64,000 nucleotides of DNA from Ostrinia nubilalis (taxonomy: Eukaryota; Arthropoda; Insecta; Lepidoptera; Crambidae). The stretch spans positions 9,920,001-9,984,000 of the forward strand of contig NC_087107.1 of the NCBI RefSeq assembly GCF_963855985.1. Direction: 5' to 3'. Each line of letters begins with the position of its first letter. Positions within the stretch are counted from its first letter, which is position 1. Positions 54,637-64,000 of the stretch are shown piece after piece. A program made the position numbers and the translations under genes. The notes under the pieces were generated by a model that worked only from the letters and a program-made list of their open reading frames with translations, was not told where the DNA came from and did no database searches.

Positions 54637-55046
54637 GACAAGAATCTATCTATCTATATTCAAAATATATTATATAACTCAAAGGTGACTGACTGACTGA
54701 CTGACATAGTGATCTATCAACGCACAGCCCAAACCAATGGACGGATCGGGCTGAAATTTGGCATGCAGGTAGATGTAATGACGTTGGCATCCGCTAAGAA
54801 AGGATTTTACGAAACTCCACCCCTAAGAGGGTAAGACGGGATCCACGCGTAGGTACGAAGTCGCGGGCGGTACTAGTATAATATAAAAGCGAAAAATCAC
54901 TGACTGACTCACTCATCACGAAATCTCAGAAACTAAAAGTGCTAGGAGTCTCAAATTTTGCATGGGGGGGCCTTTTAGAACGTTTCGAACGAACGATTTT
55001 CCAAAATTCAATCCCTAAGTAAAACGAAGTCGCGGGCGGCCGCTAG
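54637..55046 (+). mobile_element. Two adjacent Helitron-like elements (type 2)
   Basis: The first ends near 54873 (GGGATCCACGCGTAGGTACG ... GTACTAGT). The second runs to GGCCGCTAG at about 55046 and shares CATCACGAAATCTCAGAAAC with 48432-48619. Confidence 0.7.
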
Positions 55047-55139
55047 TTACATTTAAATGTAAAGCTTATCTGGCCAGAACGGAGCTTGGTCATGGTGAGT
55101 GAGGTATAGTGACATGCAAGTGTCGTAGTTGTTGTTGTC

Positions 55140-55201
55140 GTAGTTTGACAGATTTTTGACGTTTGTCAAAGTTAGATTAAGATGGTGCAACCCAGCCTTA
55201 A
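55140..55201 (+). mobile_element. Right half of the GGCTGAGTTGCA-family MITE
   Basis: TTTTTGACGTTTGTCAAAGT and GATGGTGCAACCCAGCC, followed by TTA. Confidence 0.7.
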
Positions 55202-55536
55202 TATAGATACCTACGTTGAATTCACCAGCCTGTTGTTAAATGAAGATAAGTAACATAAAATTCTTCAAAACTACAGCATTCTACAGTAAAAAGGCATGCT
55301 ACATTTCGGGTACCAAACAGTTCCACGGCAAATCCAATCCCAAGAACGGAATGGCCCGAGACAGTTCCATTTGTTGGAAGTTGGAACCCAGTTCGAAGTA
55401 TGTTGTAAACTGTGTTACAGATCTCCTGACCGGTGCTTAGATTTTTTTAAATACTGACTGAAACTTGAATCGAAAAATTTGACAAACATTTTGTTGCGTG
55501 TGAATCACTAGGACGCTTCATTTCACGCATGCTGAC

Positions 55537-55817
55537 GCCCGTATTCACAAACATTACTATGAGGCCTCACAGTGCGAGTGGACACACAGGGTAACATATT
55601 ATCCAATCAAAAGCTCTATTCAACGCTGTGCGTTCGATTTGCTGCTTCACTAAAGCAAGCATCGTTTGTGAATAAATATGCTGAATCAAGGTTATTTTGT
55701 AACTAATGCAAAAGGAGAGTTAATATCGATGTGAGATGCGAGTTTTTTTGTTTTATGTTCACCCTGTGCGTCCATGCGCACTGTGCGACCTCATAGTAAT
55801 GTTTGTGAATACGGGCG
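55537..55817. mobile_element. Composite CCCGTATTCACAAAC MITE with 58-bp inverted ends
   Basis: The left end (GCCCGTATTCACAAACATTA) and right end (its complement at 55798-55817) extend inversion for about 58 bp. The left ~140 bp equals a whole element of the 722-862 type, so this is a composite: one complete copy plus an inverted end piece. Confidence 0.65.
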
Positions 55818-56208
55818 AGATCAAGGACTAATAAAAGTCATTACAATACTTTCCCTTTACATATTAGTGGGACAAATTTGGGTGGATTAATAGATTGATG
55901 TGACTTTTTCACGAAAAATAATGAAACGATTTTGATATAACTCTATTCTACTATAATATACATTAAAATAATTAATTAGGCTACTGTGCTCTTTATAATG
56001 ATATTGAGTTAATTGACCAAATTAAAATTGTAGTTGGCCGCATTTTGTCAAAATATTAATTCAATTCATCATCACTATTTATCAGTCCCCTATGGGATTT
56101 GAACCTGTAACCGCAGGTAGTTAAATAGGAAAACCGCAGACAGGTGGCATTATATGTTAATGTCCAGATATTATTTTATAAATTAACATTAATGTGGTAG
56201 GTAGTAAA
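55818..56208. other. Non-coding stretch with SINE-like B box
   Basis: On the minus strand near 56095-56122, GGTTACAGGTTCAAATCCCA resembles a tRNA B box. No other feature. Confidence 0.4.
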
Positions 56209-56239
56209 TCCCAACTAATATTATAAATGCGAAAGTAAC

Positions 56240-56296
<57 letters not shown>

Positions 56297-56477
56297 TACG
56301 CTTTCCTGCTTAAACCTCGCAACCGATTTTGATGAAATTTGGCATAGAGATAGTTTGAGTCCCGGGAAAGAACATAGGATAGTTTTTATCCCGGTTTTTG
56401 AAACAGGGACGCGCGCGATAAAGTTTTTCTGTGACAGACAAAATTCCACGCGGGCGAAGCCGCGGGCGGAAAGCTAG
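56209..56477 (+). mobile_element. Helitron-like element (type 1) with expanded (CTGT)n
   Basis: Same body and end as 5527-5753 (AAGCCGCGGGCGGAAAGCTAG). The internal (CTGT)n is expanded to about 14 units at 56240-56295. Confidence 0.8.
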
Positions 56478-56941
56478 TTACTTATAAAAAACCTGGCTGT
56501 AATCAGAAAACTTCGATTTATTGTTACGAAAATAAAATTACTGTAACTTAATTATTTTTGGTAACGAACAAAAGGTCTATTTTGAGGTAATTACAATATT
56601 CGGTACATTAAAGCCATGAACGTAATCGTAATTAGCAGAACTATCACGAAAACCAACAATGCCGAATGTTACCTCGTCAAATAGGTACAGTAACTTTATT
56701 ACTTTTATATAACCCCACAATACCGCAACAATATTTGTTATTTTATTACCTATTTTGCCAAATTCACAGCAACTGGTGTGTGAAAATGCTTTTACTGCGT
56801 TCACATAAATCACTCTTGTTTGAAACTATACCACTAAATCACGTTACTAGTTTTATGAAAGTCGAAAGTTGTGAAAATGTTTTTTCGGGGTCACATATTT
56901 TTGACATTCACTCGTATTCTTAAATGTGTGTATTAAATAGA
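56478..56941. other. AT-rich stretch
   Basis: Nothing supportable. The overlapping 77-85-codon frames on both strands lack motifs. Confidence 0.4.
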
Positions 56942-56952
56942 AAAGCCTTATT

Positions 56953-57258
56953 CGCTTTTTCGTTCGTTTCAGCCGAAAGACGTCTACTGCTGGACAAAGG
57001 TCTCCCCCAAGGATTTCCACAAAGACCGGTCCTGCGCCGCTCGCATCCAGGCACCACCCGCGACCTTCACCAGATCGTCTGTCCACCTAGTGGGAGGCCT
57101 GCCCGCGCTACGTCTTCCGGCTCGTGGTCGCTACTCAAGAACTTTCCTGCCAAACCAGCCATTAGCTCTAGGAGCTATGTGCACTACCCTAAGCGATTCT
57201 GCGGGCTATGTCAGTCACTTTAGTTCTCCTGCCGATCTCCTCATTTCTGATTCGAAAG
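56953..57258 (-). mobile_element. RTE 3' fragment with 11-bp target duplication
   Basis: On the minus strand it runs from a C-terminal segment (RNEEIGRRTKVTDIARRI) to the tail TTTCAGCC plus (CGAA)n. Perfect direct repeats AAAGCCTTATT at 56942-56952 and 57259-57269. Confidence 0.85.
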
Positions 57259-57587
57259 AAAGCCTTATTAAATAAATAAATTACCATCACCATTCACGTA
57301 TGGGTATTTCATCCAATTTAAATTACATTCTTTATCAGAGTTTTTTTTCGTTTCTACCTTCATACATATGCATGAGGGAGTTAGATTTTAACCAAATCAT
57401 GCTTATTTAACCCCAATGCTCACTGGTAAAAGTTACTTCATCGTTTTCCTCGCTTATATGTAAATTGGAAGGTAGCATTCCAGGCGATATGATAATTTCA
57501 CTTTACTAGCTTATGGCCGTGGCTTTGTGTGCTTTTCGGTCTTGAAATGTAGACTATTCTGTTAATAGAAAGAAAGAAAGAAATGTA

Positions 57588-58036
57588 CAGTCGCGGAATG
57601 AAAAGGTTCGTCAGTTTTCAAATTGATTCCTTCAACGAATCGCGAGCACATATTACCTTTTTAAACTATGTTACAGAATAATCTCGAGTTAGAGAAAATA
57701 ATCTTTAGCTGTTCGTCAGTAAAGTTCAAAACTATTCAGATCAAAGTTGTTTGACGATTTATCTTGTCAAGAAGATTATTATGATTGATAAACTAAAACC
57801 TTCTTGTTGGTTCAACCTGCCATTATTATTTCTATTAAAAAACTACATTTTGTAACATTGCACTGATAGGATAGATAAATAAACAAGCAAAACCTTATCC
57901 GTTAGCAAACGTCATATTTATTTAAATGTTAGCAGCACTCTTTCTTGCACGGTTATGTTGGCAGGTTTGACTCTTACAGTATCTAGTGCAAGCGAAAACC
58001 GACACTAAGGTGACGAACCTTTTCATTCCGCGACTG
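57588..58036. mobile_element. TA-flanked MITE, copy B
   Basis: 449 bp, same orientation and near-identical to 69-541. Ends CAGTCGCGGAATGAAAAGG and complement; TA at 57586-57587 and 58037-58038. It differs by a ~25-bp deletion near 57840. Confidence 0.85.
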
Positions 58037-58343
58037 TACTTTTCTTGGTTTTTCAAAGGCTGAATATAATTATGATGATTCATCCGACCGATTCCGACTC
58101 CTAAAGGTACATTTGCAGTATCGCCTGCGGTAGCAATCTGCAGTTCATATTGGATTTGTAGGTACTTGGTATTATACATACATATACCATCTTGGCGCCG
58201 CGGCGCTGATGCGCCCGAAAGACAGAAGTACACAGTGTATGATACAGGGCAGAATGTACACAGTGCTTGAAACATACAAGCTTACATTATATTTTTTCCC
58301 ATGTCATGTCAAAAAATATAAACTTACATCAATCTTTTAAACT

Positions 58344-58462
58344 GCGATCTCCAACCCGCCTGCCAAGCATGGGGATTATGGCAAATCCCTCCACTATAGT
58401 GGAGGGGGTTCATAGTCAAGCAGTGGACTGTAAAGAGCTGTTGATGATGATGATGATGTCAA
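58344..58462 (+). mobile_element. LINE 3' end of a third type, (GAT)n tail
   Basis: CCTCCACTATAGTGGAGGGG (itself palindromic), then GTCAAGCAGTGGACTGTAAA and (GAT)n at 58443-58458. This resembles other insect LINE tails that end in GAT repeats, probably RTE-related. Confidence 0.5.
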
Positions 58463-59038
58463 AAATTACATATTTTTTTCCGTCAGGTAAGTAGTCAGTG
58501 ATGAAAAAAGTTTTAAAAATGTTAAAACTTAACTTTAAAAATTATGAAGATACTTTTCATCCTCACCTAATTAGATAACCATCTTTATTATCTCATTAAT
58601 TATTTCAGTCGGATATTTTAAAAGTTCCCTCAATCCAGTTAGCGGTGTTACAGTTCCCTTTATTACGTTAACGCTCCCCTTCTTATTGCTTTTGGGAAAC
58701 ATATAGATGCAAATTGGCTTAATATCCCCCTTTGGAAAGGGGATACGCCCCGTACTGATCTGCACAGGGGTGGATTTAGGGTCCCGGTGGGCCCTTTGGT
58801 AATGATTACGTTAAATTAATAAGCATAAGCAGCTTTACTAAAACCTTATTGTTTTGTTTATGTTTCAAGGAATGTGTTTGAAGGTGGTTGTTTAAAAACT
58901 AACCTCTTATCGTAGCGTATCGGATTAAAATTTTGGTACGACTTGGATTAAGATTTTGGAAGAACAAATTAGTAAGGGGCATTTTCACTAAAACACAAAA
59001 ATTAAAAGAATTAAAAAAAAACAACTTGAAAAAATCTA
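58463..59038. other. Non-coding stretch
   Basis: No gene. GGGTGGATTTAGGGTCCCGG at 58767-58786 vaguely resembles the hAT end at 53237 but has no partner. Confidence 0.35.
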
Positions 59039-59075
59039 ACTGCCTAAGGCGGGAATCGAACCCACGAAGTAGAAT
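59039..59075 (-). repeat. tRNA 3'-half fragment
   Basis: The minus strand carries CGTGGGTTCGATTCCCGCC then TTAGGCAG, matching the T arm and acceptor of 47178-47250 plus the downstream GTTAGATTTTTT. Confidence 0.7.
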
Positions 59076-59266
59076 TGCCATTTAGTTTTATTTTTAAACA
59101 AGTTTAATATTCATAAGATTACCTAACGCATCTGATATTTTATGCAGATGATGATACTTATTAACTGCTTAATACTTACTTACACTCTTGTTAAAACTGA
59201 TTTAAAGGGACACATCAGCACTTCTGATCAGCAGGGAGTAAATTTAACCCAATATCTTAGCATTAA

Positions 59267-59475
59267 TCTATACAGTTAGACAGACGTCTGTCTTGCTTTC
59301 ACGCCTAAACTACTGAACCGATTTTGATGAAATTTGCCATATATCTCTATGTTTGAGTCCCGGGAAAGGACATAGGATAGCTTTTATCCGGATTTTTGAA
59401 ACAGGGACGCGCGCGATGTAGTGTTTCTGTAACAGACAAAATTCCACGCTTGCGAAGCCGCGGGCGGAAAGCTAG
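59267..59475 (+). mobile_element. Helitron-like element (type 1), internal deletion at 5' side
   Basis: Starts TCTATACAGTTAGACAGACG and ends GCGGGCGGAAAGCTAG. The body matches the other type 1 copies. Confidence 0.75.
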
Positions 59476-59960
59476 TTTCAAAATATGCCACCAACAGAAA
59501 AACGAGGTATATGGACTAAATGAAAATGTCCTTTCCAAACAATCAAAACAGTGAAATGCTAGCCTTATTCGCAAATCTTGTTACATTTCATGGCGTCTCT
59601 ATCAACCTCCAATCCGGCTCTGCTATCCAGCGAGAATAATTTCGTTAAGCTCATATTTTCGGTTAAAATTCAATTTATGGTTAGTTCGTAATCACCCCAG
59701 TTCCAATTAGTGGGTGAATGAAACTGTGGCGTGAGACGGTACGTTTTTCTTTATTTTTCACTCTTGCGTAATGTTGGGAATAGTCGACAATTTGACTTTG
59801 TAAAATGTCGATACAGTTATTTGTATCGACTATGCCTTTTTTCATCTTCGTACAAAACGTCATTTACACGAAACACAAATAGAACTTTGGGTATTTTGTT
59901 TTAGCTTAGAGAGCCCAGGTCTTTAAAATTACTCAATGTAAAAGTAACACCAAATAGTAA

Positions 59961-60194
59961 CTGGCCACATTCAACTTTAAGCCCAGAATAAGCAGTGAAG
60001 ATAAGTTAGCAGAATATTTTATAGAACTCGAAAAATATCACCTACAGGTGGATATACAACAGAGCATTCATTTCTGGATTCTTACGAGTGATACAACGGG
60101 TAAAAACTTAGATTCCAAAGCACGTTTGGTTCGTGAAAGGGTGATAGAGCGGCTCGTTCCATTATTACAAGAAAAAGGTCTATACTCACCTTAA
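59961..60194 (+). CDS. Candidate terminal exon of an unidentified gene
   Basis: The plus strand is open from 59961 to a TAA at 60192-60194 without a Met. A possible acceptor (TTTAAGCCCAG) ends at 59986, giving an exon 59987-60194. It encodes SSEDKLAEYFIELEKYHLQV, IQQSIHFWILTSDTTGKNLD and RERVIERLVPLLQEKGLYSP. The amphipathic, well-mixed composition is unlike the AT-driven frames around it. It starts one base into a codon, complementing the two left-over bases of the exon at 16704-16789. AATAAA follows at 60484. I do not recognise the protein; an unannotated transposon gene is the main alternative. Confidence 0.4.
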   Translation: MATFNFKPRISSEDKLAEYFIELEKYHLQVDIQQSIHFWILTSDTTGKNLDSKARLVRERVIERLVPLLQEKGLYSP

Positions 60195-60220
60195 GATATC
60201 TTAATAAGTATTACCTTTTA

Positions 60221-60456
60221 GCGCTTCTGCACACAACGCCGCCACCGCGCCGCCGCCGTGCCGCCCCCGCGCCTTTGCACTGTTTATACGCGCCGCGTGA
60301 AGGCCGCTGCCGCTCCGCCGCCGCGCCGCTGACGAAATTATGCTTTGATGGCGCGGTGGCGACGCGGCGGCGGGCTTTACTCGGTGCGTATGAACAGTGT
60401 AGGGGCGCGGCAACGGCGTGGCGGCGGCGCGGTGGCGGCGTCGTGTGCAGGAGCGC
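60221..60456. mobile_element. Very GC-rich MITE with TTA duplication (Harbinger-type)
   Basis: 236 bp. Inverted ends GCGCTTCTGCACACAACGCC / GCGCTCCTGCACACGACGCC with inversion reaching ~75 bp and rich in GCCGCC. TTA at 60218-60220 and 60457-60459. It lies in the presumed 3' UTR of the candidate exon at 59987-60194. The 60-70-codon frames here are low-complexity by-products. Confidence 0.85.
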
Positions 60457-60483
60457 TTAAGTGCCCTTGTTCATACTTAGTAC

Positions 60484-60489
60484 AATAAA
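60484..60489 (+). promoter_or_regulatory. Possible polyadenylation signal AATAAA
   Basis: AATAAA 290 bp downstream of the TAA at 60192-60194. Such hexamers are common in AT-rich DNA, so this matters only if the exon is real. Confidence 0.25.
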
Positions 60490-62204
60490 ATCGTAAAACG
60501 ATATCTTGGAAGTGAAAAAGTATAAATGTGTCGATAGTAGTCATCGATAATTCGCACAACCCACATCACTATTCTTGCCGTCGAGTTTTCAACACCCGCC
60601 GGGATGATTTTTCGTTTCAAATAATGATTTTCGCTCGTAATGAATTGTCTTTGTGCATTTTTTGGAACTTTTGTCTAGATTTTGGTTTTTGTTGTATCCA
60701 AGCCATTGTTAGGGCTAACAAAAGCTTTTGATACAGTTCTTTAAAATCGTTAAACTAGTACAAAAAGTACGTACCTATATGGTTTTATGTAGCTTAAATA
60801 GATTTCATTTCATTTTGTAATAAATACTATTTAAGTATTTTAAATGAGTTATATTGAAACAAAGACAGAGTTCTCAGAATTGTCAAGCAATTATTTATAG
60901 CTAACACTCAAGACGGTCTCTAAAACAGCTAAATTATGTGCAACAACTTATCAAGACAGACTATGCATGGCTCCCATCAAATAACCCTTGGAGTAAAGGG
61001 GCCAAAATGAATATTAAGCAACCCTGTATAATGTGAGATAGCGTTCAAGCTATAAAGCAAGAAGGTCAACCGAACCGCTGGCAATTTTTACTTGAAATTA
61101 CTTATAAAGGCTACGAAGAAGTTACGGCCGTTGATATTTGGTATTTTAAGCCCCAAAAGACGTTTAAGGCTTTTAAAGGCATCCCATAAAGGAAGCCATA
61201 ACGCTCCGATAGTATTCGAAATATTTTTATGTAGTAATAATATGGGGACGATGGAAAAAATACGTTGAAAGATAATAATAATATTCGCATAAAATGTGGT
61301 CGGACCTTGGGAGCCAAAACGTGGAATATGACATTAAAGTTGATCCTTCTTCTTCATCTCATATGTTTTAATCTTGAACCAAATCATTCAGCAGAAGACT
61401 AAAGTTATGGACTTAGTCGAAAAAAGGTAAAAAACAGAACTAATGAAAGTTGAAATAAATGGTATCTCTATTGAAAAACACGTTACGGGAAACGTATTGT
61501 ACAAAACATGAAAGCTCTATGAACTGACTTCAAGAACAGAGCTTATTAATTACAATTTTTTTTAAATGTATTTGATCGCAATCACATATAATGTTATGAG
61601 AGATTGAGTTGTTGTATTATTATTTAATTATGAAAGAAAATAAAAAATATGAGTCTAATATTTTCTAATTATCTGTCTGACGGACAAATAATTGGAATTT
61701 TGTCATCTAGCCTATTAGCCATAATGCGCGTAGAGGGATTCATGGTATGAACTGAAATAGAAATACCTATTTGGTCAACAATACATAATTATTATTATAC
61801 ACATGTTTAACTCAATCAGTGAGATATTGTATATGATTGTAAATGCATGATTCAAACTATTATGACGACACGATAAAGTGTTTTATTTCACGTTCATAAT
61901 GCTTTTTGCCCTCGAATCCGAGACTAGATCGTATCAAAATTAATGAGCTGTTAATATGATCAGATACGAGTATGCGAGCATTAAAACTTCTAAAATAGCT
62001 CTAAACTTTATAGTTATAGTGATTTTACGATCTTTTTAATTTCTCTTTACGTGTCATTTTATGATGTTCGATTTTATGGTGAAATTTTAGTGCGTTTGAA
62101 AAGCCTTTAAAATGTTATGTCTAATATAAAATTTTATATGCTTTAGATTATAAATCTGATAATTTACATAATGAAAATTAATAACAATCATACTGAACTA
62201 CGGC
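60490..62204. other. 1.7-kb AT-rich stretch
   Basis: No coding motif or bounded repeat seen on either strand. Confidence 0.45.
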
Positions 62205-62335
62205 CTCATGGAGGTAGAAAAAAGCGCTGGATGCAGGCCGCTACCAACCGGGCGATGTGGTAATCATTGGGAGAGGCCTATGTTCAGCAGTGGAGGTTTT
62301 GTGGCTGAAATGTTGATGATGATGATATTAATATT
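62205..62335 (+). mobile_element. RTE 3' end with (GAT)n tail
   Basis: RWMQAATNRAMW-like coding remnant, then GGCCTATGTTCAGCAGTGGA and GGCTGAAATGTTGATGATGA. Same subfamily as 2883-3022 and 28902-29720. Confidence 0.8.
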
Positions 62336-62627
62336 TTTTTTTACATTATCTTGATTTCAAAATTCTTCCTGTACTAAATTGCAGATATTATTTATAACAT
62401 TTAATTAATAATAAAAAAGGGAGTTTTTCTTTTGTACGTCTCTAAAGTATTATGGATTTTCAGACTACCCTCAGGCTCTACTTATTTTTTGTAATCAAAT
62501 ATCAAATACATGCTCTACGTCCATTTCTTAATAGTCTATTGTGCTTAGACTCCCCATTTCTTGATGGCAATGTTGGAATATCCATCTGTTATGTAATAAA
62601 TACGATATAAGACCATGTCAAGCTAAA

Positions 62628-62852
62628 TCTATACTAATTATTATAAATGCGAAAGTAACTCTGTCTGTCTGTCTCACTTTCACGCCTAAACCACTAAACC
62701 GATTTTGATGAAATTTGTCATAGAGATAGTTTGAGTCCCGGGAAAGGACATAGGATAGTTTTATCTCGGTTTTTGGAACAGGGACGCGCGCGATAAAGTT
62801 TTTCTGTGACAGACAAAATGCTACGCGGGCGAAGCCGCCGGCAGAAAGCTAG
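62628..62852 (+). mobile_element. Helitron-like element (type 1)
   Basis: TCTATACTAATTATTATAAA at the start, CGGGCGAAGCCGCCGGCAG and CTAG at the end (62849-62852), followed by T. Confidence 0.8.
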
Positions 62853-64000
62853 TATGTAATATTAGATTGAAGTGAGTCCTACTTATTATGAAAAAAAACT
62901 GTGTTTAATAAGGCATGTATTTAAATGATCTTTTTAAATTAGCAAAAACGGCAAATAAAAAAATCTAAATGGTCATCTATTTTAATGATTGATCCTCTTT
63001 CTTTGAGACATAAAATAAATAAAATCGATCGATATTTTAACCTCTTTTGAACTACGCAAAAATAATTTGAGATGTAAAAATTATATCTGATCGTTACTTG
63101 TTGGTCCTCAAAAATAAAAGAAATGAGCACCAAATATTCAATATTGTGATACTTTTTTAAATAATTCGATTTGTATAAATTATTTTTTGTCTATATCAAA
63201 TAATCTTCAAAATAATTATGTTATGGTACTTATTTTTATTAAGTTGTAGTCAAAGGATGGAAACTATTTAAAGGCACTTGATGTTCAAAGATATTTTTTT
63301 ATTAAAAAAGCATACTTAACACGTTCACACTGCGTTATCGGGTCGAATTGACCTTAGGTGCTGGATGCGTTGGTGCGGGATGGATATATTCGGTCTTTTC
63401 AGTAGTACGAGAGATAAATATTGTTTTGCAATTGTTTCGTCAAACACAGTAAATATTTGGAAAAAAAAACTTATCAGGTCCTTACGACCCGATGTCGCAC
63501 TAAAAGTAAACAAATATCGTTTAGTGCTTTTATCGGGTCTAATCGACCCATTGACAGATGATTTTATGGTCACTGATCACGGTCGAGATCGGTATACTAA
63601 GAGAAAATCAACCATGCGATTTGATAAAAATAAAGAGGTAAAAATTATGATGTCGGGTTTAGGGAGTCAGAAGTAAGAAATTATTTTACATCGCGCCTCT
63701 AGTCCCTAACTAAGCAAAGCTTGTAATTTAAACAAACATGGCAATGTACCATTCTGCTTGCTTATTGGCCGCTAAGCCCTTGGCCAACTCAGTAACCAAT
63801 GACGGACGATTGTCACTCAACCACAAAGTACCGCGTAAATTAAAAGATATTTTTTAATTAAAAATATTAACCAATAATATTTTTTGTTAGATCAAATATA
63901 TTTTAAAGTTAAGTTATACATAGATCGAAATGTATTTATTAGGTGATCAATATTAAAAGGCAAACTTGATATAAAAATCATCAAATTAACAAAATTAAAG
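62853..64000. other. Non-coding stretch to window end
   Basis: At 63316 TTAA is followed by CACGTTCACACTGCG and a GGGTCG-rich stretch. That could be one end of a piggyBac-like MITE, but no matching right end is seen. GGGTC(G/T)AATTGACC/GGGTCTAATCGACCC words recur at 63340 and 63535. No gene. Confidence 0.35.

Noticed and set aside
60201..60460. Overlapping 60-70-codon Ala/Arg-rich frames on both strands
   Set aside because: All are read-throughs of the GCCGCC-rich inverted ends of the MITE at 60221-60456.
63316..63676. Possible piggyBac-like element starting at TTAA
   Set aside because: Only one end is visible; no matching inverted end followed by TTAA occurs before the window ends.

Overview
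This window reads as repeat-dense, AT-rich intergenic or intronic DNA from a lepidopteran insect (moth or butterfly). The organism call rests on the repeat content. There are short Helitron-like elements that start TC(TA)(C/T)ACTAATATTATAAA and end in a GC hairpin plus CTAG. There are many short RTE 3' ends, CR1/jockey-type LINE tails, tRNA-derived SINE heads, and small inverted-repeat elements with TA, TTA/TAA or 8-bp target duplications. I see no prokaryotic gene organisation, no rRNA, no CRISPR array and no complete host gene.

Layout. 0-9 kb: MITEs, RTE tails (some with perfect target-site duplications), a tRNA-type SINE and a Helitron-like element. 9-15 kb: an almost complete non-LTR retrotransposon. 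Its ORF1 is broken by a frameshift and by a nested 1.63-kb TA-flanked DNA transposon. Its 944-codon ORF2 (endonuclease plus reverse transcriptase) is open throughout. 15.2-16.3 kb: a 1.08-kb element with 457-bp inverted arms. 16.7 kb: a small acidic coding-looking exon with strong splice sites. 16.8-18.3 kb: an RTE fragment split by a MITE. 19.5-20.9 kb: Helitron-like copies, two of them head to head. 21.1-24.6 kb: a decayed, intron-containing DDE (Harbinger/ISL2EU-like) transposase gene on the minus strand. 27-34 kb: MITEs, RTE, Helitron-like fragments, and a cluster of CTCF-core-like motifs near 30.6-30.9 kb. 34.8-39.4 kb: two foldback-like copies built from a hairpin core, 121-bp tandem units and a unique outer arm; a jockey-type LINE has jumped into one of them. 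41-44 kb: a retroposed sequence and two more LINE 3' ends. 46-52 kb: a perfect 24-bp hairpin, a tRNA-like gene, two Helitron/hAT elements, a Bel/Pao integrase remnant, a LINE tail and a (CA)n tract. 53-63 kb: a hAT MITE, RTE tails, Helitron-like copies, a second copy of the MITE seen at position 69, a possible terminal exon at 59,987-60,194, and a very GC-rich Harbinger-type MITE.

How it fits together. Apart from ORF2 of the 9-15 kb LINE, every mobile protein gene seen is truncated or shifted. The window is mostly a record of nested insertions, and target-site duplications allow several to be ordered. The only hints of host coding are the exon at 16,704-16,789 and the open stretch at 59,987-60,194, both on the plus strand with compatible splice phase, plus an unassigned minus-strand frame at 23,882-24,118. 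If the first two belong to one gene, most of the window would be one long intron. That is inference, not observation.
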